DNA of 64,000 bases from Azolla caroliniana (Eukaryota; Polypodiophyta): contig JBHGNT010000009.1 of assembly GCA_043228905.1 (NCBI GenBank), positions 10,540,001-10,604,000 of the forward strand, in the 5' to 3' direction. A program made the position numbers and the translations under genes. Positions 34,863 to 47,083 of this stretch are shown piece by piece. Each line of letters begins with the position of its first letter. Positions within the stretch are counted from its first letter, which is position 1. Under the pieces are notes generated by a model. That model worked only from the letters and a program-made list of their open reading frames with translations, searched no databases and was not told the DNA's origin.

Positions 34863-35683
34863 CAAACAAGAAGAAGAAGAAGAAGAAACGGACGGAAGAA
34901 AGAGAGGATCCCGCAAATGTTTCTTTCATTCATTCATTCATACGCAGAGAGAAGTGTATACAACATAAACATAACATAACATACACACAACCAACCAACC
35001 AACCAACTTAACATATCCAGATCCATCCAACCATATAACATCATGTACGTACGCAAACATATATATATATATATATATATATCACATCAACATGTACATA
35101 TCAGTATGTATATAAATAATGTATTATACATAATTAAGTAAGTATGTAATGCATGTACGTATTTGCTACCTCTTCTTACTCCTCCTCCTCATTCCCAAGT
35201 TGAATCCATCGTTCCTTCGTTCACGGGGTGGGGTGCGGTGTACCCCACCTTTCATATGTTTTTCCCACATAATCATCCTTCCTTTTCTTTCCTCCATCAA
35301 GATTATTTACATTTCAGATGTGCCACAATGACGTAGAAGATAGATCTCTTCTTCTTCTCATGTGTTTATATTATTGATTAACACATTCGACATGTCAATT
35401 CACATTAGTAGTGTTTAGTGCATGATGGATGATAGTTGCTTGACATGTTAAATGCTGGTATTAACATATTTTGTATTGTTATTTGCTCTTTCTATGTGAT
35501 GATGATAGTTTAGATAGTGTATGTTGATATTCATGTAGACGTAGTAAAATCATTAAGCTCGAGATAGTGTATTTTACATACTTCTTGTTGACCTTGTTTA
35601 TGATATCAATGGTGAAAATTTGAGTTTCAGTGTGCCAGATACATCATTACGTCTTCTGAAACGAATAATTTTTGAGAGGAAGG

Positions 35684-37143
35684 ATGGAACTCATTCTTAC
35701 TATCACTGGTATCCTAGGTACTAAACTTCAACTATCAAACCTTTGGTGTACAAGCTTGAGGTTTGCTTAGCATGCCATATCTTAGTAATGAATATGCTTT
35801 TGTCTTTGTAGGTAACATCACTGCAGTGTTATTATTTCTCTCACCATTGTAAGCATCTTTTTCAAGTTCCTTATGTTTGCACCATTTGAATGTCGCAACA
35901 TCCAACATAATTAGAGCTCAAATGTTGACAAACATGTTTTAATAGCACACCTTGGAAATTCAGGAATCTAAGGTGTTTTTTTTGCCATGTGTAGACCCAC
36001 ATTTTGGGAGATAATAAAGAAAAAGTCTTCGGGATCATACTCGGGAGTCCCATATGCTTGCACATTGGGAAATTGTTTACTTTGGGTGTTTTATGGACTT
36101 CCTATTATCACTCCAAATAACATCTTGGTGATCACAATTAATGGTTTTGGGGTTGGATTGGAGTCACTCTATTTACTCATCTTCGTTCTATGTTCCAAAG
36201 GAAAGGTAAGAGTAAGTATTCATCTTATTATGAATGCGAATGTGACAATGCCTCCCTTTCTCTTATTGCTTACCCCTAATACGATCGACATATGATAGAA
36301 CCCACCCATACTTGAAAACCTTTTCGAGAACTAAATCTAGTGTAGCACCAATTAACACACAAGAAGACCTTCTAACACGTTGTATTGATGCTTATAGGCC
36401 AAAATCCTTTCCTTGGTTAGTGTTATCTTGTTGTTCTATGGTGTCATGATTGCACTTACATTGACCGTGGTTCCAATTGAGAGAAGAGCCTTTTTTGTGG
36501 GGATCATTGCTGTGGTATTGAATACAGCTATGTATGCAGCACCACTCTCTGTCATGGTAAGAATATATATATTTTTAAAGAAATTAGGTTTTTGTCACGT
36601 GATATATCATTTGTTCCTCTAAGTGAAATTATTAATTAAACATTTTAGAACCCATGTATACAATTTGACACTTCTATGTACCCATGACTTGTGTAATGAT
36701 ATGAGTTTATCATGCATCATTTGTTTCACACCTATCTTTTATCTAACTGATCTTTCATGGATTCTTATTTGATAGAAATTGGTGATTCAAACTAAGAGCG
36801 TGGAATCAATGCCATTCCTCTTGTCACTTTGTACCCTCATCAACTCATGCCTTTGGGGACTTTATGGCCTTATTAAGAGGGACCCATTCATCATTGTAAG
36901 CAAATACATGTTTTCCTACACAAACATTTGCACTTGCTCTTTAAGTAACTAGATTCTCCATTTGTGATGTTCATATAGATTCCAAATGCATTGGGAGTGA
37001 CTTTCGGCATCATGCAAATGGTTCTCTATGGAATTTATTACAAACATGACAAACCAACGTTAAGTTCTAGAAACATCATTGGTCCTTCAAACCCTGGTGA
37101 CCTAAGTGAGAAGCGAAGGGAAGCTACTATGGATAATGTATGA
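35684..37143 (+). CDS. SWEET: SWEET sugar transporter (MtN3/saliva family; six exons, 241 aa)
   Basis: Exons: 35684-35717, 35812-35848, 35995-36205, 36398-36556, 36776-36895, 36979-37143. All introns are GT..AG, and the joined length is 726 nt with stop TGA 37141-37143. SWEETs move sugars down their gradient across the plasma or vacuolar membrane. Two MtN3 repeats give seven membrane helices. The four helix-breaking prolines are present (FLSPLPTFW, SGVPYACTLGN, YAAPLSVM, VESMPFLLSL), and so are the pocket Asn/Trp blocks TLGNCLLWVFYGLP and LINSCLWGLYGLI. The linker ERRAFFVGIIA and the helix-7 start IIPNALGVTFGIMQ are typical. The loop after helix 1 reads KKKSSGSYSG where most members have an acidic residue. 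The clade is not certain, but the loop and length fit clades I-II best. The tail (residues about 205-241) is short and hydrophilic. Confidence 0.92.
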
Positions 37144-39119
37144 TAACATAACAAGTCATGTTGGAGGAACCATTTGTGCATACTTTTGGCATTCAAAGAA
37201 CTCTAAAAGTTAAGGAAGCTTTATTTTTATGATGTTTGCCCGAACATGTAATTTGGATGTCTCATTGGAAAAGTAAATACTGACGCAAGCATACAAATTT
37301 AATAGATATTTCGTTGGTTTAATCATATTTCTGTGCCTAGTGTGACATTGGTGATGATTTTTTTCTTAGTATGTATACTTATTGCAATTTATTTTAAAGC
37401 TTTCAATAAAGTAAAAGAAACTCGATGACACATAATGGACCGTTTGTGGTCAAGAGGGATTCAATAATACTTGAACGAAAAATATCCTTGAAGAATGATT
37501 GGATTTATTTGTTTGTGACTCATAGTAAAATTGATGTATTATAGTTTATAAATCATAAACTTACCGTATTTGATAGCAAAAGTTTAAATTTAGAAAATAT
37601 CATCAAGATTCATAAAACCAAAAAAAATCAACTTCAATATAACATGATTGACTAGTTCTAATAATAAACATCAAGTAGTATGACATGGTAATGAGAGTTT
37701 GATCACATGTAATCGTCCACATCTTCGTGCATTATCCTAAAAGACATATGCCATCACTTTGCTTGTTCTTTTTGCAAGATCAAAAGCCTTTCCTCATCAT
37801 ATTCTTCATCAATAATTTTCAAAGTAATCTCCCTAGGATAGAAACCTCTTTCTTTGATCATTTTCGAAGTTGAATGTTAATGTGCAAGTCAACCAATTTC
37901 TTTCCACATGCGTAGGCATATGTATCAAAGAAAATGCACTTCAACTTCGTTCCCAAGAAGATGCATGAGTACCCTATAAATCCACAAATAGAGATCGATA
38001 AACCTGAAATATGGCAATTGGTAAGTAGTATCACAATTTCGTATGTTTGAAAGGCTAGATGTTTGAAGGTATTCCAAAATGTGATTGAAATACTTGCCTA
38101 CATAATTTTTGGATTGTGCATAATCTCAGAGGTTCTTTGGATAACATTTAAAAGGTAAATACGCAATCGACAGAGCTAAAATGATTGGAGTTGCATGCCA
38201 TATGGGACAAAGGAATTTTTTATATATAGATTTCTGATAAGGTGGAGTGGTTCTACTCTACAATGAAATATTTATTTAACCCGACAATTAGAACGGGACT
38301 TGGAAAACCTCCAAAAGCTAGAAAGTGGGTTAGCCGTATTTTGCAAGAGATCCAATGCAACACCGGGACATTTGAAACAGGTAATATGTCGCATTTTGAG
38401 AACTGTCCATCAAAAAATGACACAAATTAGGGTGATTCACAAAAAGGGGTGCCGCATGTGTAAAGGAATTTTAAAAATGACCCAAAAATATATTGATTTT
38501 TAACATGTACGGAAATTTAGGTGTTCAAAAAAATGCCTAAATAATGGACATGCCAAACTTACAAATGAATGTCCAAAATGACTAAGCCCAATATTTATAG
38601 AAATTCTGAATCCAAATCTTGATGTGCAATACAATATTTATAGTTAACGTATCAGGACAATCATTTTTCAAGTTTATGTCATCATCTTCATACCCATTAG
38701 ATGAACTAGTATGAGTTTATGAGGTCTCATCCTCATCATCAATGGCAACTAATGCATTGTGTTGATCCAATTGCAATCCAACCTCATCGAGTTTATGAGT
38801 CATGCTTCTTGTTTGTCTTTGTGTTGTGTCTGAAGCCACATTCCAGATCCTCTTTTAGTATCTTCATTGTGTTCTGTCACAAATAACTTGTTTTGGTCAA
38901 AGATAAGTCATACACTAATATATAAACATTATCCAATGTAAGAGTAGATGTGCTTGATGCATCTTTCCTCCGTACTTTTTGGTTATGATATTTCATTATG
39001 TACTTTCCATTTACAAGATTAGATTATGTGAGAGAAGCTTTCTACCAAAATCATTAGAATCTAAAAAATGTCTTAAAGATGTTTTCAATTTTTCTTAGAT
39101 TCTCATAGTAAGCCTTTGA
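37144..39119. other. No gene recognised between SWEET and the palindrome array
   Basis: AT-rich. Plus-strand fragments around 37930-38200 look protein-like (FKVFQNVIEILAYIIFGLCI with adjacent shifts) but are not recognised. At 38359-38397 one arm of an inverted repeat lies, whose partner is at 42186-42226. Confidence 0.55.
38359..38397 (+). repeat. Arm of a distant inverted repeat (partner 42186-42226)
   Basis: AACACCGGGACATTTGAAAC and the next 19 bases match the reverse complement of 42186-42226 with three or four mismatches. Weaker similarity (GAAAGTGGG, GCCRTATT) extends outward. Both copies can be read as the same peptide (TFETGNMSH, RSFETGNMSH), so they may be two inverted pieces of one gene or transposon. 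Confidence 0.7.
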
Positions 39120-41060
39120 TGTCGTACAGAAATCCGATTCATTCCATCTAGATTTGACGCAACATGTCGAATTTTACTCTATACATCTAGAATTGGATAT
39201 AATGCATTAGATTCTTGTAAGTCTTGGAATTTTTTTAAAAATTTCCATTAAAAAAATACTCTTGCATTTTAATGCATTGCATTGAATTCTAGCTACATAG
39301 ACTAAAATATGATACATTGCATGGATTTCCCGAAAATACATAAATAAATACAAATTGAAAAAATAAAACATTTTCCCATAAATAAATAAATAAACATTTT
39401 TTATTTTACTCGTAAATAAATAAATAAAAATTGAAAAATTAGATTTCAATGGAAATCCAATTCCGTGCATCGGATTCAATTGAAAATCCAATTTCTCTTA
39501 CTTTTTTGAAAATTTTCTTATTTTTTGAATTGTTTTTGAATTTGTTTTTATTTTTCCCATAAAAAAATAAATAAAAATTGAAAAAATGGATTTTCAACGG
39601 AAATCCGATGCACTGCATCGGATTTTGGTTGAAAGTCCACTTTTACGTATTTTTTTCCAAATTTGCTTTTTTTTTTTGAATTTTTTTGAATTTTTTCTAT
39701 AAAAAATAAATAAATATTGAAAAAATAGATTTTCAATGGAAATCCGATGCACTACATCGGATTTCTGTAGAAAATCCACTTTTTCTTATTTTTTTCCAAA
39801 TTTTCATAGTTTTTAGAATTTTTTTGGTATTTTGTTTGTCTATTTTCTCATAAATAACTATATAGAAATTGAAAAAATGAATTTTCAAAGGTTGCATCGG
39901 ATTTCTATTGAAAGTCCACTTTTTGCTATTTGTTACCAAATTTTCATATTTTAAAATATTTTTTTGTATTTTTAAATTTTTTTTTCATTTTTTCCCATAA
40001 ATAAATAAATAAAAATTACAAAAAATGGGTTTTCAACAGACTATTGAAAATCCATTTTGTCTTATTTGTTTCCAATTTTTGAGATATTTTGAATTTGTTT
40101 TTGTATGTGTTTTGAATTGTTTTTGTTTTTATCATAAATAAATATATAGGAATTGAAAAAAATGGATTTTCAACGGAAATCCGATGCACTGCATCGGATT
40201 TCCATTGAAAGTCCACCTTTTCTTGTTTGTTTACACATTTTTCTGATTTGTTTATATTTTTCTCTAAAAAAGTGTTAAAAATAAACAAATTGTGATTTTC
40301 TCCATTTAAAATTATTTGTTTTCAACGGGAATCCGATGCAGTGCATCGGATTCCCGTTGAAAACAGATCATTTTCAACAGGATTTTCAATGGAAATCCGA
40401 TGCAGTGCATCGGATTTCCATTCAAAATCACTGAGTTTCAACAGAAATCCGATGCACTGCATCGGATTTCCGTTGAAAGTCCAATATTTTTCTTATGTTT
40501 TTTCATAAAACATTAATTTGCAATTGAAATCCGACTCAACGGTTCAGATTTTGTTGAAAATGTAATATTTTTTTATTATCTCATTGTTTTATGAAAAACC
40601 TAAAAGAAATTTGGATTTTTAATTGAAATTCGATGTAGTGCATTAGATTTCAGTTGGAAATCCACTTTTTTAATATATTTTTATTTATTTTTTGAAAAAA
40701 TGAAAAAAAATTGAAAAGAAAGAGGATTGCCAGCTAAAATCTGATGCAATGCATCAATGTCTAGCTGTATAGACTACAATCTGATGTAGTGTATCGGATT
40801 TCAGTTGAAATAAATAAATAACATTGGAAAAAGAAAAAAGAAAAATGGATTTTCGACTCTAATCCAACGCATTGCATTAGATTCTAGCTATATATACTAA
40901 AATATAATGTAGTGCATAGTATTTTAGCTGAAAATCCATTTTTTATTTTTTAATGGAAAAAATTGTAAAAATTACAAAAAAAAAACAAACTTGGATTTTT
41001 AACTGAAATCTAGTGCATCGCATTGGATTCCAATTAAAAATCCAAGATTTTTTATTTTTT
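39120..41060. repeat. Array of about 16 palindromes with core ATCCGATGCA-N-TGCATCGGAT
   Basis: Palindromes centre near 39465, 39613, 39752, 39893 (half), 40040 (core lost), 40189, 40341, 40405, 40457, 40540, 40639, 40750, 40792, 40873, 40913 and 41020. Degenerate forms occur back to about 39130. Seven of them are spaced 139-152 bp, so part of the array is a true tandem repeat. The unit is an AT-rich spacer (CCCATAAATAAATAAAAATT type) followed by arms of 22-25 bp such as GGATTTTCAACGGAAATCCG. Most have a single unpaired central base. No open reading frame spans it. Confidence 0.93.
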
Positions 41061-42185
41061 CAAATTTTATTGTTTCAAATTTTCAATGGGTTTTAGATTA
41101 GTTTTCTGACACAGGTATATAATATAAAACTTACATCAATTTAAATTAACGTTATATTTTATTCTTGAGTTTGATGTTACCTGTGCAATTTCATTCTACT
41201 GTCATGTACTACTAAAACATACGCCTTAAAGATTATCAGGAACTCTGTTGCATTAGAGAAGGACCTTGAGCAAGTTAATGTCATCAAAATGAGGATCCAA
41301 GGTATCTGGGGTTGTCCTCATCAAGACCAAGAAGTTGGGGCAAAGCATATCAATAAAACTTAGATGTTCCAGATGACTTTTAGAAAACTTGTGGAACTAT
41401 AGATGAAGACGCCGGGCAACTTGTTGAATTAGAAGACGTTTCAGAGTCTGAACATACTAACAATTCAACTTAGCGTACTGACGAAGCCAATGAGGACAAT
41501 CCTAATGAAAGAGCTAATCCTGAGTAGACGGCTTTACCACACTTAATATTCGATTGAATGGTTATGGCTTATTGTAAATTTTGAACAATATGAATTGTTA
41601 AATTTTGACGTAATATATAAGTTGAGCTTACTTATAATTTTCGTGTAACAATCATTGAACTTATAAATTAAGTATACTTGTATGTGTACATGTTATCTAA
41701 ACTCTCCTTTATCATTTGGGGTATATCGGAGATAAGTTTATACTCTATCATTTACTCGTATGATTGGAATGTTATTGTAGACTAGTTTATTTATACATTG
41801 ACAGTGTCATGTATCACGTGTCAATGGAAATTTTCTCTTGACATAGTAGTATCTCTTAATTGCAAGGTTCACAATTTGCTTTAAGATGTATTATATTTAA
41901 ATATACACACATAATTAGAAGAAGTCACTTATTCAATGGGGCATGCTTTTTAGAATATGCACAAGGACCCGTGTTACTATTATACTTGTGTTGACAAATA
42001 CACCCCTGTCTAAGACTTGGACAAAAACATGGTAGATAGAATATACGTCGGATGATTTTGTTGACGTGATATTAGTTAGTTCTTTTTTTCGCTATGTTTT
42101 CATAAACCATATACACATGCGTCGTGCCTTGTTGAAATTCTGATTAAATAAGGCATTTTTTAACATCTCACTAAGATATGAAAAA
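41061..42185. other. No gene recognised
   Basis: AT-rich. A short plus-strand stretch (41225-41520) is less AT-rich and reads EDAGQLVELEDVSESEH in one frame, ending DEANEDNPNERANPE and a stop, like an acidic C-terminus, but I cannot assign it. Confidence 0.5.
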
Positions 42186-42439
42186 GAGAATGCGACATAT
42201 TACCTGTTTCAAATGACCTGGTGTTAATGCCATGATCAATTGGCACAAACCCTGCGCAATATGGCTTTCTCATGAAACACATCCGGCGTGACACCCACAT
42301 CCCACTTTCAAATGGATCAATCAAGGAGCGAACACCAAATATTTGGGTTTCCAAATTGGTTTCAACATACCGCCGGATACTATGATTGCACACGTTATCC
42401 ATTCCATTCGACAAAAGTTGATACATTGGAGTTCGAAAA

Positions 42440-44400
42440 AACTGACGCTAGTGGGTCGCATCATAGTGGCAAACTAGGTACTAGTCGCAACAACGTGGTA
42501 CAATCTATCATGCTGGACAATCTCCAAGGAAAGTATACATCAGATTCAACGTTGGTCCGCAACTACATTTGGTCTGGTAAGAAAGACCATGTAACTCCCG
42601 CCAAAGTGGCGTGGCCTATACTCACAGCGCCTAAGTCGAGAGGGGGATTGGGTCTTATTGATCCCCTTTCACAATCAAAAGCCTTACTTGCCAAATTTGT
42701 GGTGCGAGGACTCCAACCAGGAAATGATTGTTGGAAAATGCTATTGCGGTTACGTTTCGCTTACTTTAGGCCATGAAAAGGGGTCAATTGGGCCCCCCAA
42801 ACGGGATGGATTCTAAACATGGATCTCAAACCTAGTTTCTCCCGCCAATTGGAGGATAGATTCAGTGCATCCATGTGGAAGGCATGGTGTGACATTAGAC
42901 GAGGGCTCAAGTGCGATCAACCCACGTTCTGAATCTGCCTGGCTTAGTCAACGTATCCTATGGAACCCATGTATCAAGGATGAATCTAATCAACTACTGG
43001 GATCGCGTAAGGGGTTGTCATGGGGATACATTGCAGAAGGTTCAGGAAAAAGTATAGAATGTTGGTGACGGTTTATGTCACTGCCACTACAAGATCAAGC
43101 CAACATACTCCATGGAATCAGGGGCGGATGGACTATGAGATCGGAAATCATTTACGCTCTACTGATTAGGGAATCTGCTACTCAAAGGACGACAATGGAG
43201 AAATGGATAGGTCACGAGGAGGAGGGATCTCTGATCCAGAGAGGTAGGGGAACACCAGCCAGGATCGAAGGCTTTGAATTGCGAGACACTGAGACACCAA
43301 CATAGAGTACTCGCGTATACTGGTCATAAATGGATTGTAGATCCTGATCCGATCAAAGTACAACCCGATTGGCACATATGTACTCATGAAAACACATGGC
43401 TATGTAAGGTCAGTTAGGACCCTTTGCAATGGACATGGCATGATCCTTACGCGGGGCAAGGAAGCAAACCCATCCCTTTCTTCCAATTCACAACTAGATT
43501 GGGTCGCCACATTCTAGCTACTCAAACCGCCTGAGAGCCAGCTGCTACGAAGGTCTGGCACACATTTCAAGTTCCTCCCACAATTATCACCAAGTTTTGG
43601 CAGAAAATCTGGAAACAACAACACGTGAGGCGAATTACCACGTTCCAATGGCTATTACATAAGTCCCTACCAGTGGGAGCATGGCAACGTGGGAACCTTA
43701 GCTCTCCTAATTGTGTAGAGTGCCCAAATGCAGTAAAATCAATACGACACGTTCTGTGGGATTGCCCAACGTCCCATCGAATTTGGCGGGGGGTTGGCCG
43801 CTTGTTGCAATTATGCCAGGTGCAAGGCTCAATCAAGTGGGGAAATATATGTTGGCTATCATGGCAGACCCTAGTTGGCAGATGCGAGCATCAGGAGGAG
43901 GGGATGACATTGGTGATAAAAGCACAAGAGGTTTTTTTCTCCGCTAGCGGCAATGTTCACGCAACTCCTCTTAATGACAAATCTCAAGTTGTGTTTGAAT
44001 TGGTGAGCCCAGTAACTATTTGGATTCTATGGAAACAACGGTGTAGACGGGTCTTCTCCAACCAAACCACGCATCCAACAAGGTTACTACAAGAGATATG
44101 GAGTGAAATTGTTGCCACTCTAAAGAGCCACTATGATGGCCTCAAGGGCGGCTCCGATGGAGTTGAAAGACAACGAATAGCCTTCATCCAACAATGGTCG
44201 TCCTCTCCCTTTCTTGAGTCAGTGAAATTGTTGCCACTCTAAAGAGCCACTATGATGGCCTCAAGGGCGGCTCCGATGGAGTTGAAAGACAACGAATAGC
44301 CTTCATCCAACAATGGTCGTCCTCTCCCTTTCTTGAGTCAGTGGGCATCCACATAAGATGGAACTATCGCGTCCCTACAAGGATTTGTACATAATCGTCT
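42440..44400 (+). mobile_element. LINE retrotransposon 3' part (RT C-terminus, zinc-binding and tail domains), decayed
   Basis: Plus-strand frames contain YTSDSTLVRNYIWSGKKDHV, VAWPILTAPKSRGGLGLIDP, and FVVRGLQPGNDCWKMLLRLR (42520-42770), the end of a plant-type non-LTR reverse transcriptase. The zinc-binding region follows (KIWKQQHVRRITTFQWLLHK, LSSPNCVECPNAVKSIRHVL, WDCPTSHRIW, 43600-43790) and then a C-terminal domain to about 44240. The middle (42780-43560) is broken by stops. The 3' end is followed by an A-rich run (44440-44480), in keeping with a LINE tail. The 5' part is missing. Confidence 0.8.
44103..44340. repeat. 119-bp tandem duplication at the LINE 3' end
   Basis: The block starting GTGAAATTGTTGCCACTCTA at 44103 is repeated from 44222 to 44340 with no visible change, so the duplication is recent. 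Confidence 0.95.
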
Positions 44401-44479
44401 CATTTGTAAAATTTTATAACTAATGGAAGGAGTTTGTTTTGGAAAAGAAAAAGAAAAAAGAAAAAAAAAGAAAGGGGCT

Positions 44480-45008
44480 CAATACATAAATGTACATGTT
44501 TTATGTATAGCCGTAGGGTGTTTCTTAATACTAATATAATATCTTTTTTGGATAAATAAATAAATAAAAAACATGCATGAGTACTGAGAGAGCACACAAA
44601 TTGAAGATTCATCAATCCAAAGGATTCCCACCGCTTAATTGGATTTTTTATTCTAATATTTCCATTTGCAAGTGGTAGTTGAAACATATCCTACTCTTGA
44701 TTTTTTTACTAAGAATAAAGTTCATCCAATAAGACATTTTGTAAATGCTTGATTGTCGTTGGCATGATACATAATTGTAATCATCCAACCATTCATTGTT
44801 CACCTTGTGATTTCTTTCTTAACCATTTCCATACCATATTGAATGTAAACCAAATATTGTTACATGTCATGGAGATTGTAGCATTGCCGACCTATTCATG
44901 CAACATACTTTAATTTCATCCATCTTTATAAAGTTCAATTTTAATCATATTGTTTATTTCTGGCATCATATCATGTGCTTGTTCATAAATCAATCTCATT
45001 GAAGCACC
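44480..45008. other. No sure gene; faint PPR-like traces on the minus strand
   Basis: In shifting minus-strand frames, IKHLQNVLLDELYS and SRVGYVSTTTC recall the E/DYW end of pentatricopeptide-repeat proteins. The sequence beyond the nested elements (54225-54700) continues in the same spirit. There is no continuous frame, so this is a weak suggestion. Confidence 0.2.
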
Positions 45009-45118
45009 TGTTGAGAAATTGATGTGGAATAGATCACAATAAACGAACTACGTGTTGAAATACGAATTACAGAAATGCCAGAAAGACAAGACACACAACA
45101 GTGCACAGAGATTTACGT

Positions 45119-45655
45119 TGTCGCGTTGTTACGCGCGTGCGTGTAGAAGGGGCGGGACCACGGGGGTCTCAGACTAGGGAGTAGAGGAGAAAGAATAAGA
45201 TATGATATGGAGGCTTAGCTCAAGAGGAGAAGAGGAAAGAATAAGACCATGACATAGAAGGAGAGACCGACAGAGGTAAGATACTCAACAAGATATATTA
45301 AAACAAACGAATGATTACAACAATGGTGGCCGCATGGGCCGCACCAAACGACTATGACAAAACCCTAACCGAAGATGAATAAGGAAAACCCTAAACGAAA
45401 CGGAAAATCCTAACCCTAAAACGGTAAGAACTCTAGGCTAAGTGGTATACCTTTCATACACAAAATAGGCAACCCTTCATAAGTGACCCCTCCCTTCCTT
45501 TTATAGCCCAAGGAGGGAGGGACCTTACAATGTGGGATAAAATTTCCCCTCTTATTTCTATACGTCATTTCCTAGTATACGTGTGCACATATTGCATACC
45601 ACCGACTTGCCCTTTCCACCCTGGTTTCTGCCTATGGACGAAAATCTTCACGACA
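45119..45655 (-). mobile_element. 3' LTR of the non-autonomous element
   Basis: Plus-strand start TGTCGCGTTG, end CTTCACGACA (537 bp). It contains a reversed TATA-like CCTTTTATAGCCC (about 45498-45510) and several AACCCTAA blocks (45360-45420). Confidence 0.9.
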
Positions 45656-46249
45656 TCCGCCCCCACCAAACCGCACATCCACCGGTATGTGCCATGGCGA
45701 TCAACCAAGTCCTTAGCGTCTTTGTCAGCTTTGCTTGACTTCGTCTTCCACTTCGAGCAAGCCCATCTGTCCCACATGGACCACCATAGCCTCCCGGTCC
45801 GCCATATCCGTCGTATGCTCTTGAACCGTCGGCTCCATCCGATCCACCATACTCGACGGAGTTCGCCGAACCACTGTCTCCGCCCAATCCGCCAGACCCG
45901 GTCTTCGCAAACCTCTCTTTGTCTTCCTTCGTTTTCTGTGCGTGACCTTGGACGGAATCCTCGTTCTTCCCGACTGTTTGCCAGATATTGGACTGTGTGC
46001 TCTTTGTCCACGCTTGTCTCGCCTCGGCCGCTTCCTCGACTCGGCACTGTCACGCGCCGAACTTCTTTGTCGATCATCCTCGTGCTCGTCACTCGGCCCT
46101 TAGGCGGCCACATCGCACGTATCGCACTCCGCTATGCTTTGCGTCCCCTTTTGAAAAGGTACATTGCTTCCCCGACATCCGAGTTGGTGCTCTCGTCTTC
46201 GGTGTCCTCCGCAACCTCTGATGTTGCCGCTTCGCCCCGAGGTACACCC

Positions 46250-46890
46250 TCTTGGTTCGCCTGGCCCGCTCGGCCGCACACATCCTTCGGGATGCCCCAT
46301 TTGCTCTTCACGGTACGTGGCCCTCCGTTCTCCACGCATCTCCTCCGTTTTCCCATACACAATCCCTCGTTCATGCCGATCGCGCTCGTCTCGTTCCATC
46401 GATCTTGGCGTCTCATCACGCTGTCCGTCGTCTCGCACTTACCTCTCGAAGGCTTCCTTCGACCGTCATCATCGGTCACTCATTGCGGCTCCTCCGAATG
46501 CACACTCATTCTTTGGTCCTTAGGTGACCCCATTACGCGCACCTCGATTCTCCCTTGCTCTCCGTGCTCTCTCGTAGTAGAGCGTATCGTCATCCTGACC
46601 TTCGTGTCGGGGTTCTTCGTGGCTCTCATTACCGCTTCATCCCGACTCCATCCTCTTGGCCCGCTTGGCCTCGCATGTCCTCCGGGACGCCGCGCTTTGT
46701 CTCTCCCCGGTGCATAACTCTTTGCTCTCCGTGCACCATCCTCCGCTTTCGTCGTTCATCCGCTGATCTTGGCAACTCACCGCTCCGTCTCTTGCAGCGT
46801 GCTTGCCTCTCAAAGGCTCGACCGGTCTGCCGTTGCCGGTCACTCATTGCCGCTCTTCCGGCTGCATGCTTGCTGCTTGGCCCTTCGCTG
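46250..46890. repeat. Diverged direct repeat of about 270 bp, offset about 390 bp
   Basis: 46250-46520 and 46650-46890 share ordered blocks such as TGGCCCGCTCGGCC, CTTCGGGATGCC, CTTGGCGTCTC, CTCTCGAAGGCT, CGGTCACTCATTGC and TTTGGTCCTTAGG-like ends. Internal duplication in the 3' half of the element. No coding capacity is recognised. Confidence 0.7.
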
Positions 46891-47083
46891 GCCGTAGTGC
46901 ATGCTCCGTTTTATGACGTAATGCATGCTTTGTGTTACACGCTTCTTCCGCTGTAGTCCCGACCTCCGCGTCAGCCTCTTCTTCCTTTGTCGTCGTAGAC
47001 CCTTCCGTCTCCGTTTGACCCTCTTGGCCGTGCTCGTCCGTCTTCACGCACCGGGTACCCGTTCCGGTAGCCTTGTCCGTTCC

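Larger units (their letters stand above)
33901..35683. other. Non-coding region upstream of SWEET, rich in simple repeats
   Basis: Contains CATA and TG microsatellites (34473-34530), an interstitial telomere-like tract (34821-34862), AGA and ATTC short runs after it (34866-34940), an AT run (35058-35082) and a CT-rich segment (35160-35290). The SWEET promoter should be within the last kilobase. No TATA box can be singled out. Confidence 0.6.

Noticed and set aside
39120-41060. CRISPR-like array
   Set aside because: Repeats are palindromic in plant nuclear DNA, spacers are themselves repeated AT-rich sequence of varying length, and no cas-like gene is near.
45530-46717. Long plus-strand open frame (395 codons)
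   Set aside because: It lies antisense to the non-autonomous element and starts inside its LTR. Composition is Arg/Ser/Pro-rich as expected from GC-rich DNA read backwards, and no motif is present.
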